Assembly: GCA_964501275.1 (NCBI GenBank)
Contig: CAZCSP010000019.1
Location: 1 to 64,000 of the forward strand
From: 55-13 sp964501275
Lineage (GTDB): Bacteria; Armatimonadota; Fimbriimonadia; Fimbriimonadales; Fimbriimonadaceae
Direction of reading: 5' to 3'
Length of the DNA stretch: 64,000 nucleotides
Shown: piece by piece, positions 16,440 to 24,191 of the stretch
Layout of the letters: every line of letters starts with the position of its first letter
Numbering within the stretch: position 1 is the stretch's first letter
The notes under the pieces: generated by a model
Databases searched by the model: none
What the model saw: the letters and a program-made list of their open reading frames with translations, nothing else
Told to the model about the DNA's origin: nothing
Made by a program: the position numbers and the translations under genes

Positions 16440-17486
16440 ATGATGAACGACACGCCCGCGGTTCCCCTCTCCATTCTCGACCTCGCCATGATTCGGGAAG
16501 GAGGCACGGCACAGCAGGCATTGCACGAATCGCTTGACTTGGCGCAACACGCGGAGAAGTGGGGCTACCACCGGATTTGGTTAGCCGAGCATCACGGCAT
16601 GAAAGGCATCGCCAGCGCGGCTACCTCGGTGGTGATTGGTTATATCGCAAACGGGACTTCGAAGATTCGAGTCGGATCAGGCGGCGTCATGCTCCCGAAT
16701 CATGCACCCATCGTGATTGCAGAGCAGTTTGGAACCTTAGAGTCGCTTTATCCAGGGCGCATCGACTTGGGTTTGGGCCGGGCCCCGGGAACCGACCCTT
16801 TGACGGCGAGAGCCTTGAGACGGAACTTGGGTTCAAATGGCGACACGTTTCCCGATGATTTGGAAGAACTCCGCCAATTCTTCAAACCAAGCGAGGAAAG
16901 AAAGGTCAAAGCTATACCCGGTGAAGGCTTAGACATACCGATTTACATCTTGGGCTCCAGCGACTTTGGCGCGAGGCTCGCCGCCAGACTGGGATTGCCG
17001 TTCGCATTTGCCTCCCACTTCGCACCGGACTACCTCTTCCAGGCGCTCGACATCTACCGCAGCGAATTCCAACCTTCCGAAAACCTGTCGAAGCCCTACG
17101 CGATGGTGGGGGTAAACGTCATCGCGGCGGATACGGACGAGGAGGCCAAGTTCTTGTTTACCTCCCCTCTCCAGCAATTCCGAAACCTTATTCGCGGAAC
17201 CCCTGGCCAATTGCGTCCTCCGGTAGAGGAACTCGAGGAATGGCGACCGGGCGAAGCGGAGGCGGTCGAGCGGATGCTCCGCTTCGCGGTGGTCGGCTCG
17301 CCCGAGACGGTTCGCAAGGGATTGGATAGGATCATGGACTTAACGGTTGCAGATGAGCTAATCGTGGTGTCCGCGATCTACTCCCATCAAGCGCGCTTGC
17401 GATCATTCGAAATCTTGAGCGAGGTCTGGCCAAGAGTCGTATCCGAGCATGCCCCTAGCCGCCCTCTAAGCGGCCTAACGCTTTGA
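16440..17486 (+). CDS. Luciferase-like flavin-dependent monooxygenase (LLM class)
   Basis: 348 residues of a TIM-barrel flavin-dependent oxidoreductase resembling the MsnO8 subgroup. Markers are the N-terminal PLSILDLAMIREG, WLAEHHGM (active-site His pair), the GSGGVMLPNHAP strand-loop, and GLGRAPGTDP. It uses reduced FMN supplied by a separate reductase to oxidise an unknown substrate. Two in-frame ATGs (16440, 16443) follow an AAAGAG-like purine run, and the second fits spacing slightly better. There is no operon partner: it lies 54 bases after the ABC-F gene on the same strand. Confidence 0.88.
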   Translation: MMNDTPAVPLSILDLAMIREGGTAQQALHESLDLAQHAEKWGYHRIWLAEHHGMKGIASAATSVVIGYIANGTSKIRVGSGGVMLPNHAPIVIAEQFGTLESLYPGRIDLGLGRAPGTDPLTARALRRNLGSNGDTFPDDLEELRQFFKPSEERKVKAIPGEGLDIPIYILGSSDFGARLAARLGLPFAFASHFAPDYLFQALDIYRSEFQPSENLSKPYAMVGVNVIAADTDEEAKFLFTSPLQQFRNLIRGTPGQLRPPVEELEEWRPGEAEAVERMLRFAVVGSPETVRKGLDRIMDLTVADELIVVSAIYSHQARLRSFEILSEVWPRVVSEHAPSRPLSGLTL

Positions 17487-17548
17487 CTTGGCGTTCGCTG
17501 TCGGGAAGTCCGTTTTTTGGCTTTTTTCAAAAATGCTTGTAACATGTT

Positions 17549-17589
17549 GACGGCAAGTGCCGTCTACTATGTGTCGGCAGTTGCCGACA
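17549..17589. promoter_or_regulatory. Twin dyads, candidate operator of the BlaI-like regulator
   Basis: Two palindromes with a common core: GACGGCAAGTGCCGTC (17549-17564) and TGTCGGCAGTTGCCGACA (17572-17589), centres 24 bp apart. Both fit CGGCA-N2-TGCCG, the same spacing as known BlaI/CopY boxes (ACA-N2-TGT). A TTGACG -35-like box (17547-17552) overlaps the first. Confidence 0.75.
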
Positions 17590-17635
17590 GCTCGTTTCTG
17601 GCTCAGTGCACAGAGCCGGGGCGAGCGGAGGAAAA

Positions 17636-18397
17636 ATGCAAAAGACATTACGATTCTTGGGGCTCGTCGCCGTTATCGGCGCGTTCGCCATCGTCGTTGC
17701 TCAGCAGAGCAGCAGTGCAAGGACTCAGGGCGCTACTGTCCCAAGTGGCGGTGAAATCGCGGTTGCCAATACGCAATCCAGTGGGTTTTCCAACCATGTG
17801 CTTATCTTGATGAGCCAATACTTCAGCTTCCAGCAGACAATGGAGATCGACCGGGCAAACGAGCGAGGAAGGACCGATCGGGTACAGCCGATCATTCGTG
17901 CCAACTGCACGGCCACTCTTTGGCTCCAGACGCCTGATCAGCAGGAGCGGACGATCGCGCATTGGGGACTCGATAAGTATCGCCCGAATGATCTCCAATG
18001 GGCCGAAATCGCACGATCTCCGTCTCTCGTTCGGGAGCTATTGAAGATCGACAAGAAGACGGACGCAAAGGTTGCCAAGTTCATCGATATCGTATGGAAG
18101 CCGATCATGGATCGAGATCGAGAGTTCGAGGAGCAGCTCTGGGCATCCCCCGCTTTCAAGAACGCAAAGGACCAGCACGAGAGGAATATGCTCCACTATG
18201 AAGGGATCAAAGCCTGGCGCGCCAAGCACCCGCTTCCGCCAAGGGAAGAACGGCAAACCGCCACCTTGGCTCGGTATGAGAAAGCCATGAAGGATACAGA
18301 GGCTTTACTCACCCCGGCGCAGCGAAAGGAGATGCAAATGCTTCGAACCAAGTTCGACGTCGCCTTCAAAATCGCCCTCCGTGGAGACCGCCCATAG
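17636..18397 (+). CDS. Secreted protein of unknown function heading the BlaI-M56 cluster
   Basis: 253 residues from the ATG that follows GGAGG at 17627-17631. A signal peptide (LRFLGLVAVIGAFAIVVA) is followed by an Ala/Gln-Ser-rich linker and a helical, charged domain. Motifs such as LLTPAQRKEMQMLRTKF recall the secreted protein at 7419. It lies directly behind the twin dyads and ahead of a BlaI-type repressor and an M56 protease, so it is probably the regulated output gene. I do not recognise the family, and no beta-lactamase motif (SxxK, SDN, KTG) is visible. Confidence 0.68.
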   Translation: MQKTLRFLGLVAVIGAFAIVVAQQSSSARTQGATVPSGGEIAVANTQSSGFSNHVLILMSQYFSFQQTMEIDRANERGRTDRVQPIIRANCTATLWLQTPDQQERTIAHWGLDKYRPNDLQWAEIARSPSLVRELLKIDKKTDAKVAKFIDIVWKPIMDRDREFEEQLWASPAFKNAKDQHERNMLHYEGIKAWRAKHPLPPREERQTATLARYEKAMKDTEALLTPAQRKEMQMLRTKFDVAFKIALRGDRP

Positions 18398-18405
18398 ATG
18401 GCATG

Positions 18406-18424
18406 CCCCTCCCAATGGGAGGGG
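18406..18424 (+). terminator. Hairpin between output gene and repressor gene
   Basis: cccctccc and gggagggg form an 8-bp stem with an aat loop, followed by tctctattt. It may be a weak terminator or attenuator lowering blaI-M56 expression relative to the first gene. Confidence 0.55.
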
Positions 18425-18436
18425 TCTCTATTTGAA

Positions 18437-18814
18437 ATGAAAAAAATCAAACTCGGCGATTCGGAACTGGAGCTCCTGCGCTTTGTCGCAAGAAATGCGC
18501 AATGTCAGGTGCGCGAGGCCTGCGAATTCTTTCAGCAGACAAAGGGGTGGGCTAGAACCACGGTTCTTAAGACCTTGGACCGGCTTCGCGAGAAGGAACT
18601 GATCGACCGCAAAGAGGTCGATGGCGCTTTCCGTTACTGGGCCACCCTCTCGGAATTTGAAATCGAGGAGACCCTGGTCCATCAGTTCCTGAATCAGAGC
18701 ATGGAGGGGTCGGTGAAGTCATTGGTCTCCTACCTGCACACCTATCCGAACCTTAACGCGGACGATCTCGACGAACTGAAGAAGCTGGTCGACGACTTGG
18801 AGAAGAGGAAATGA
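18437..18814 (+). CDS. BlaI/MecI/CopY-family transcriptional repressor
   Basis: 125 residues from MKKIKLGDSELELLRFV. A winged helix-turn-helix occupies residues 1-75, with the family pattern TTVLKTLDRLREKELIDRK. A C-terminal dimerisation tail (LVHQFLNQSMEGSVKSLVSYL and a final acidic helix) completes it. Such repressors bind paired palindromes and are cut by the partner protease when the signal arrives. The M56 gene overlaps its end by ATGA. Twin dyads about 850 bases upstream are the likely target. Confidence 0.88.
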   Translation: MKKIKLGDSELELLRFVARNAQCQVREACEFFQQTKGWARTTVLKTLDRLREKELIDRKEVDGAFRYWATLSEFEIEETLVHQFLNQSMEGSVKSLVSYLHTYPNLNADDLDELKKLVDDLEKRK

Positions 18815-19746
18815 ACGCATTCGATGTGATGAAGATGCTCCTTTGGGCGGCTTGGAGCGGAGCCCTGATCGGCATTTTGGCGCTTATCGCCGTGCGCATC
18901 CGACCTTTGCACCCGGCGGTGAAAACCTGGCTGTTTCGGGCGGCTTTCATAAAAGGATTGCTGGCCCTGGCGCTCGTTTCCAGCGTCCCGGCGGTAGCTC
19001 GGGTAGATTGGATGAGCCATGAACTTACGGGATTCATGCTCGTGGTTTGGGCTGTGGGCGTGTCCGTGGTCGGCTTTCACGCCGTTCGTTGCTATGGAGC
19101 GACGGCTAGGCTGAAACGCGAATCGCAACGCGTGGCAATAGCCTTGCCCGATGCATCGCTGGAAGTTCGCGAACTCCCCGGACTGGCGGAGCCTTGCGTA
19201 GTCGGCGTATGGCGTCCGACGCTCCTCATCCCCAAAGGCGAACGGCCCGAAGGATCGGTGATCCAGCATGAATTGGCCCATGTGCGCCATCTGGATGTGC
19301 CGTTTGGCGCGGTTGCCTGGCTCGTCCAAGCCGTCTTCTGGTTTGTGCCAGGGGTAGGGAAGTTGATCGCGGAGCACTCCTTCTGGCAAGAAGTCTGGGC
19401 CGACTTGGCTTCTCGCGAACGCCTGGAACTCGAACCGAGCCGACAGGCGCGAGCGCTTTTGGATGCGGTTTCCCGCTTGAAAGCCTATCCCACCGTCGCG
19501 TTGGGATTCCGAGGCGACGCCAAAGACGTGGCCCGTCGGATCGAGGCGATGTTTGTCGGAGGCTACAGTCGGGCGTTCGGTCTGGCAGTGATCGGGTTGG
19601 CGTGTCTGGCGGCGATGCCGCTCCAGTTCGACCGCCTGCCCCATCCAGACTCGCCGTCCGCCGAGCCGCAGGTCTTCGCTCCGGTTCGAATGCAGTCAGA
19701 GTCTCCAAACCAGCCAGTAATCCCCATCGCCGCTCCAATCCTCTAA
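18811..19746 (+). CDS. M56-family (BlaR1-like) membrane metalloprotease
   Basis: 311 residues. About three N-terminal transmembrane helices, a cytosolic domain with the zinc motif HELAH at 153-157 and the downstream glutamate region (SFWQEVWADLAS), then a last helix (about 250-270) and a short outer tail. BlaR1 proteins have a large C-terminal penicillin-binding sensor. Here only about 40 residues follow the last helix, so the signal must be sensed differently or by a partner such as the secreted protein at 17636. Repressor cleavage is inferred from the pairing with BlaI. Confidence 0.86.
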   Translation: MNAFDVMKMLLWAAWSGALIGILALIAVRIRPLHPAVKTWLFRAAFIKGLLALALVSSVPAVARVDWMSHELTGFMLVVWAVGVSVVGFHAVRCYGATARLKRESQRVAIALPDASLEVRELPGLAEPCVVGVWRPTLLIPKGERPEGSVIQHELAHVRHLDVPFGAVAWLVQAVFWFVPGVGKLIAEHSFWQEVWADLASRERLELEPSRQARALLDAVSRLKAYPTVALGFRGDAKDVARRIEAMFVGGYSRAFGLAVIGLACLAAMPLQFDRLPHPDSPSAEPQVFAPVRMQSESPNQPVIPIAAPIL

Positions 19747-19867
19747 ACCGAGGCATAGCCAATCTTCGGTGGCTTAGACTTCGTCTAACCACCGAGGATA
19801 CCTCCGTTGTGCCGCCGTGCCGTGGTGGTTATCTCTCAAGGCTCTGGAACCGTCTAATAAAACAGCG

Positions 19868-20119
19868 ATGCGAAACGACAACTATCCCAGCGCCTCGGAA
19901 ATGGTTCGGAACTTGGCGGGTGTTCGGGTGAAGTGGGAACCCCTGCACACCGACGGCAAGTTCCGCATCATCCGCTTCGAGCCTCCATTCTTCGACGGTT
20001 GGGAGTATTGGGTGGTGAATGAGAAAGGCTTCCTATGGGAGCCCGTAGACACCTTCCACGCCGGCCTGATGTACCTGGAGAGCAGTGAGGCGAGGGAGTA
20101 CCAGGAGAATTCGCCATAG
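19868..20119 (+). CDS. Hypothetical 83-residue protein
   Basis: Starts MRNDNYPSASEMVRNLAG at an ATG preceded by repeat-like DNA (19765-19850, ccaccgaggatacctccg). It is rich in aromatic residues (WEPLHTDGKFRIIRF, FDGWEYWVVNEKGFLW), suggesting a compact beta-rich soluble fold. There is no signal peptide and no known motif. It lies on the same strand as a DUF433 toxin-antitoxin-like pair 50 bases downstream, which may or may not be related. Confidence 0.55.
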   Translation: MRNDNYPSASEMVRNLAGVRVKWEPLHTDGKFRIIRFEPPFFDGWEYWVVNEKGFLWEPVDTFHAGLMYLESSEAREYQENSP

Positions 20120-20168
20120 CGGGAGCTGCCTGATCCCCGGCACCTGGCCCGTCGTATAATGAAATGAA

Positions 20169-20396
20169 ATGACACTCGAAGAAGCACTCTGGCAAGACGA
20201 CGAACGCATGAGTGGGGCCGTGTGTTTCCGAGGCACCCGGATTCCGGTCAGCGTTTTGTTCGAGTGCCTCGCTGGTGACGGCTTGGATTGGTTCCGAGAG
20301 GGCTGGCCATCGGTGTCTGAAGAACAGATTCAAGCTGTTTTGCAGGCGTCACAGCAGTTGGTCGAACATCAATTCCATGCTGAGAAAGCGGCGTGA
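20169..20396 (+). CDS. DUF433 protein, probable antitoxin
   Basis: 75 residues with the DUF433 pattern: a beta hairpin CFRGTRIPVSVLFECLAGD, then a helical part GWPSVSEEQIQAVLQAS resembling a helix-turn-helix. DUF433 proteins commonly sit ahead of PIN-like DUF5615 proteins as antitoxin and toxin. Here the next gene overlaps by GTGA and has that fold. The N-terminal 27 residues are identical to those of the orphan copy at 20772. Confidence 0.85.
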   Translation: MTLEEALWQDDERMSGAVCFRGTRIPVSVLFECLAGDGLDWFREGWPSVSEEQIQAVLQASQQLVEHQFHAEKAA

Positions 20397-20728
20397 AGGT
20401 CATCTTTGACAACTGTATGCCGGAAGCTTTCCTGGATATGTTTAGCGCCCACGAGGCAAAACACGCGCGGCAAATGGGATGGGATACTCTTGCCCATGGC
20501 CACCTGTTGAAGTCCGCCAATGACGAGGGTTTCGATGTTCTGGTGACTATTGACCGTCGAATGCCATTTCAAAGTTCGCTTCGAGGTTTGAGGCTCTGTG
20601 TGGCTGTCATCGAGGGTGCTGAGAACTCGAAGACGAAGATGGCCAAAGCTGTCGCGCAGATTCTGGAGCGGATCGAATCCATGGAACCAGGACTGTTCCA
20701 TGTGTTTCAGGCGAGCGACATAGATTAG
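20393..20728 (+). CDS. DUF5615-type PIN-like protein, probable toxin
   Basis: 111 residues starting with GTG inside the antitoxin stop (GTGA). Motifs of the PIN-like superfamily are MKVIFDNCMP at the start, a central GWDTLAHGHLLKSANDEGFDVLVTID with the second acidic residues, and RRMPFQSSLRG. It is predicted to be an RNase held inactive by the DUF433 partner; the toxin role is inferred from genomic pairing known for these families. Confidence 0.82.
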   Translation: MKVIFDNCMPEAFLDMFSAHEAKHARQMGWDTLAHGHLLKSANDEGFDVLVTIDRRMPFQSSLRGLRLCVAVIEGAENSKTKMAKAVAQILERIESMEPGLFHVFQASDID

Positions 20729-20771
20729 GTCGCCACAGGATAGCTGGTATCAGTCGTATACTTCGATTGAT

Positions 20772-21026
20772 ATGACTCTCGAAGAAGCTCTCTGGCAAGA
20801 CGACGAACGGATGAGCGGAGCCGTATGCTTCCGAGGCACCCGGATTCCGGTTTACATCTTCATCGATCACCTTAAGTACGACGAACAAGAGGAGTTTCTG
20901 GAAGGTTATCCCGATGTCACCAAGGAGCAAGTGACTGCGGTCTTAGATGGCTTTCAGATGTTGCTGAACAAGCATTTCAATGTGCCGGTCTGGCCGCATG
21001 AACTGGAATCCCAAGAAGCTCGTTAG
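20772..21026 (+). CDS. Orphan duplicate of the DUF433 antitoxin
   Basis: 84 residues. Residues 1-27 are the same as in the DUF433 protein at 20169, with about 90 percent nucleotide identity over that stretch and several silent changes. After RIPV the two diverge (YIFIDHLKYDEQEEFLEGY here). No PIN-like gene follows; rpsU is next. It could be a leftover of a tandem duplication, an anti-addiction copy, or an antitoxin for a toxin elsewhere. Confidence 0.8.
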   Translation: MTLEEALWQDDERMSGAVCFRGTRIPVYIFIDHLKYDEQEEFLEGYPDVTKEQVTAVLDGFQMLLNKHFNVPVWPHELESQEAR

Positions 21027-21159
21027 CTTCCTTCCGTGGTCGAGCTGACCATCTGTGTCCATCTGCGTCATCTGTGGTTCCCCCAACGCCCCAGACCCAA
21101 AACCCATGACCTTCCCGCAGAATGTGCCATAATCTTCCCTTCGGAGGCATCGAAACAGT

Positions 21160-21330
21160 TTGATCTACGTAACCGTACAACCCAATGAGAGCATCGACTC
21201 GGCCCTGAAGCGCTTCAATATGAAGCTCCAGCAGAGTGGCCTTCTTCGTGAATTGAAGGAGCACAGCCACTATGAGAAGCCCAGCGAGAAGCGACGCCGG
21301 ATGAAGCGACGACGCGCTTCCCGCAACTAG
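21160..21330 (+). CDS. rpsU: 30S ribosomal protein S21
   Basis: 56 residues starting at TTG: IYVTVQPNESIDSALKRF, then LQQSGLLRELKEHSHYEKPS, ending in the Arg/Lys-rich tail EKRRRMKRRRASRN. This is the typical length and charge pattern of S21, a small-subunit protein near the anti-Shine-Dalgarno region. GGAGG lies at 21143-21147, about 12 bases from the TTG, and a CATAAT box at 21127-21132 is a possible promoter element. It is followed by ybeY and dgkA, a frequent bacterial order. Confidence 0.93.
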   Translation: MIYVTVQPNESIDSALKRFNMKLQQSGLLRELKEHSHYEKPSEKRRRMKRRRASRN

Positions 21331-21462
21331 TCGCAGACCTTTTGACCCAGATCATCGTCTCTAAAAGCAGATGCCCGCAAGGATAGAGACCCCGATCATC
21401 GCCCTGGAGGATCGAATTCTCTGGGGTTTTGCGCGTTTGGCGCAAGCCTCTGCCGGCTTCAC

Positions 21463-21480
21463 GTTCTCAGCGTTGAGAAC
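21463..21480. promoter_or_regulatory. 18-bp palindrome just before ybeY
   Basis: gttctca and tgagaac pair around a gcgt loop and end two bases before the GTG start of ybeY. It could occlude ribosome access or act as an operator. No Shine-Dalgarno sequence is visible apart from this hairpin. Confidence 0.45.
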
Positions 21481-21482
21481 CT

Positions 21483-21974
21483 GTGACCGACACCCCTATG
21501 GACGATCCCAGTAGTACCCGCACGATATCCATCGTCAACCGTTCTGGGCGCCGCGCACCCTCTGCGACCATCCGGCGTGCCCTGCAAGCCGCTCTCGCCC
21601 AGCACTCGGCCCGGCCCGGAGAAGTCTCCATCCTGCTTACCGACGACCAGGAAATCCAGGACCTCAATCGTCGTTTCCGCAACCTCGACGAGCCGACCGA
21701 CGTTCTTACTTTTCCGGCTGAGAATCCGATGCTTCTGGGCGACATCGCCATTTCCGTTCCCTATGCCGAACGCCAGGCCAAGCTAAGAAACGTAGGGCTC
21801 CCGCAGGAAATTGCGTACCTGGCGATCCATGGCGGTCTACATTTGCTTGGATTTGACGACGAAACAGAGGATGATAGAAGGGTGATGGTAGAGCAGATGA
21901 ACCGGGCGGCGACCGCCGCTGGGCTCAAGCCTGACCACGAATGGGCTTCCATCCTTCACGAGGCCCACGGATGA
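21483..21974 (+). CDS. ybeY: Endoribonuclease YbeY (one zinc ligand altered)
   Basis: 163 residues. YbeY is a metal-dependent RNase needed for 16S rRNA 3'-end maturation and ribosome quality control. Family marks include PTDVLTFPAE and GDIAISV, then HGGLHLLGFDD at 116-126. In Escherichia coli YbeY the zinc is held by three His (HGxLHLxGYDH). Here the third position is Asp126. An Asp can bind zinc, so activity may remain. The start is GTG at 21483 or ATG at 21498. It overlaps the next gene by ATGA. Confidence 0.92.
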   Translation: MTDTPMDDPSSTRTISIVNRSGRRAPSATIRRALQAALAQHSARPGEVSILLTDDQEIQDLNRRFRNLDEPTDVLTFPAENPMLLGDIAISVPYAERQAKLRNVGLPQEIAYLAIHGGLHLLGFDDETEDDRRVMVEQMNRAATAAGLKPDHEWASILHEAHG

Positions 21975-22690
21975 GCGTGACCCGAAAGAAAGACATCATC
22001 GGGCCGTTCCGAGTCGCGTTGGGCGGGTTGGTCTACACGTTCAAGACCCAGCGCCACATGCGCTTCCACCTGTATGTGGTTCTGATCGTGGTGATGCTCG
22101 GCATCCTAGTGAATCTCCAACTCCGCGAGATGCTGGTCCTGCTGTTTACGATCTCGCTTGTCTTGGTCGCCGAGATGTTCAACAGCGCGATCGAGGCGAC
22201 CGTGGACCTGGTCAGCCCCAACTACAACCCGATGGCCAAATTTGCCAAGGACATCGCGGCGGGGGCGGTCCTCATCACCACCATCATCGCCCTAGCGGTG
22301 GGCGGCCTGCTGATCCTGGGCGACAACCGGTGGGAGCAACTCAAGATCAACCTGACCTCCGAAGCCCCCGGTCTGCCGTTCGTCGGTCGGATGGTGCTGG
22401 GGGGAATCGTCGTGTTTACCGTGGTAGTCATTGGCAAGGGGCTGGGGCAGCGGGGAAGAGTGTTGCAGGGAGGGCTGGTCAGCGGCCACTCGGCCTTTGC
22501 TTTCCTCCTCGCAACCAGCGCCATGTTCCTCACCGAGAACGCCCTCGCGACCGGGATTTCTTTTCTTTTGGCGGCCTTGGTGGCCCAGAGCCGCTGGGAG
22601 GCGAAGATCCACTCGATCGTGGAACTTTGCCTTGGCGCGGCGGTTGGCGTCATTACAGGCCTGTTGATTTTCGGGTTATTGCCAAAATAG
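21971..22690 (+). CDS. Diacylglycerol/undecaprenol kinase fused to a PAP2 phosphatase domain
   Basis: 239 residues. The N-terminal half (1-115) is a DgkA-type lipid kinase with three helices and the family signature EMFNSAIEATVDLV. The C-terminal half has further helices carrying PAP2-phosphatase motifs: GKGLGQRGR as a possible motif 1, SGHSAFAF (motif 2) and SRWEAKIHSIVE (motif 3, with Glu at the usual Asp place). One protein could thus phosphorylate and dephosphorylate undecaprenol, adjusting carrier-lipid supply for peptidoglycan. Start by ATGA overlap with ybeY. Confidence 0.88.
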   Translation: MSVTRKKDIIGPFRVALGGLVYTFKTQRHMRFHLYVVLIVVMLGILVNLQLREMLVLLFTISLVLVAEMFNSAIEATVDLVSPNYNPMAKFAKDIAAGAVLITTIIALAVGGLLILGDNRWEQLKINLTSEAPGLPFVGRMVLGGIVVFTVVVIGKGLGQRGRVLQGGLVSGHSAFAFLLATSAMFLTENALATGISFLLAALVAQSRWEAKIHSIVELCLGAAVGVITGLLIFGLLPK

Positions 22691-22709
22691 GAGAGCATAA
22701 GCAACATCA

Positions 22710-24191
22710 ATGAAGGATCAACCTCCAGAACGTGACCGGCAAAGCGGAGGTCCGCTGCGCCGTATCGAAGCGAATATTGCGATTGTGTTTGGGCTTGCCC
22801 TGAGCGCGCTTGCCCTTTTGGGCCACCAGAATAGCGAATTGGCCAATCACTTGGGCCAAACCGCCGTTCTGCCGTCGGCAGGCTGGTATCCCGTACTGGG
22901 GGTCTTGGCGATCATCGTCCTGAACGGCATCTTTGTCGCGGGGGAGACCGCCGTGGAGCTGCTGAGGTCGGTCCACATCAAGTTTGCCCGCGAAAACCAT
23001 CCGAAGGATGCGGACCGTTTGCAGGCGATCCTGGATCGGAAGTCCAAGTACGTGTCGGCCTGCACCCTGGCAAGCCACTTCTGCCGGGTCGCCATGATCC
23101 TGGTCGGTCTGCTCTTGGCGCCTGGTGTCTCCATTTGGCTTGGCGAACAGACCGGGCAAACCGGCAGTCCGGGCGTATTCGTCTGGGCGTTGGTGATCGT
23201 AGCGGTGCCCATCGCGCTCATCAACCTGATGTTCGAACTGGTTCCCAAGAGCTACGCCGCCCTCACTCCTCATCGGGTTGCCCTGCGCCTCTATCGCATC
23301 ATCAAAACCACCTCCGCGATCCTGTCTCCGCCCGCCTCCATGCTCTCTTCCATCGCAGGTTTGCTCACCGCCCGATTCGGTGGCAGGGCCAGCTTTACCA
23401 TGGCCAACCAGGCGGAAGAGGAGATCAAGAATCTGGTGGAGACCGCCCAGGAGACGGGCGAGATCGAGGTCGATGAGAAGGAGCTTCTGCACTCCGTTTT
23501 CGAGTTCAGCGACACGGTGGCCCGGGAGGTCATGACGCCGCGCGTCGATCTGGAGTCGATGCCGATCACCAGCGACCCGATGCAGGTGGTCGAACTCATC
23601 AAGAAGACGGGCCGCTCCCGTATCCCCCTGTTCGAGGAAACCGACGACCAGATCATCGGCATCGTCCACGCCAAGGACCTGCTGATGGCGATCCTCAAGA
23701 CCGACAAACCAAACCTCCGCAAGATCATGCGCCCCGCGATGTTCGTGCCGGAAGGGAAGTCGCTCAACGAACTGCTCCGCGAGATGCGCCAGAGCCGAAG
23801 CGAGATGGCCATCGTGCAAGACGAATTCGGCGGCACGGCGGGCGTGGTCACTACCGAGGACATCGTGGAGGAGTTGGTCGGCGAGATTGTGGACGAATAC
23901 GACGTGGAGGAGCCAGAGATCGTCAAAATCGACGACGACTGCTACCTGGTCCACGGCAAGGTCCATGTCGACGACGTGGCGGATACGCTCGAAATGGAGT
24001 TGGAGAGCGAAGAGTTCGACACCATCGGCGGCTACGTCTTCGGCCTCTTTGGCCGCCAGCCCAAGCGCGAGGAAAAAATCGAATCCGGTGGCCTGAGATT
24101 CACGGTTGCTGAGTCAGACGGAAGGCGGATCAAGAAGCTGAAGATCGAACGCTTGCCCGTAGCAGTCGAGGCGAGTTTGTTTGACGAATAG
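22710..24191 (+). CDS. CorC/HlyC-type membrane protein (CNNM domain, CBS pair, transporter-associated domain)
   Basis: 493 residues. A DUF21/CNNM membrane domain with about four helices spans residues 25-190 (AGETAVELLRS motif). Two CBS domains follow (about 275-395; MTPRVDLESMPI and VHAKDLLMAILK), then a C-terminal CorC_HlyC domain (EESEEFDTIGGYVFGLFGR-like). Relatives are linked to magnesium or cobalt efflux. The older haemolysin name is not evidence of toxin activity. It lies 19 bases after the dgkA-PAP2 gene on the same strand, so probably in one transcript with rpsU-ybeY. Confidence 0.9.
   Translation: MKDQPPERDRQSGGPLRRIEANIAIVFGLALSALALLGHQNSELANHLGQTAVLPSAGWYPVLGVLAIIVLNGIFVAGETAVELLRSVHIKFARENHPKDADRLQAILDRKSKYVSACTLASHFCRVAMILVGLLLAPGVSIWLGEQTGQTGSPGVFVWALVIVAVPIALINLMFELVPKSYAALTPHRVALRLYRIIKTTSAILSPPASMLSSIAGLLTARFGGRASFTMANQAEEEIKNLVETAQETGEIEVDEKELLHSVFEFSDTVAREVMTPRVDLESMPITSDPMQVVELIKKTGRSRIPLFEETDDQIIGIVHAKDLLMAILKTDKPNLRKIMRPAMFVPEGKSLNELLREMRQSRSEMAIVQDEFGGTAGVVTTEDIVEELVGEIVDEYDVEEPEIVKIDDDCYLVHGKVHVDDVADTLEMELESEEFDTIGGYVFGLFGRQPKREEKIESGGLRFTVAESDGRRIKKLKIERLPVAVEASLFDE

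Noticed and set aside
17636..18397. Beta-lactamase next to the BlaI/M56 genes
   Set aside because: The secreted protein has no SxxK, SDN or KTG motif and no metallo-beta-lactamase HxHxDH.
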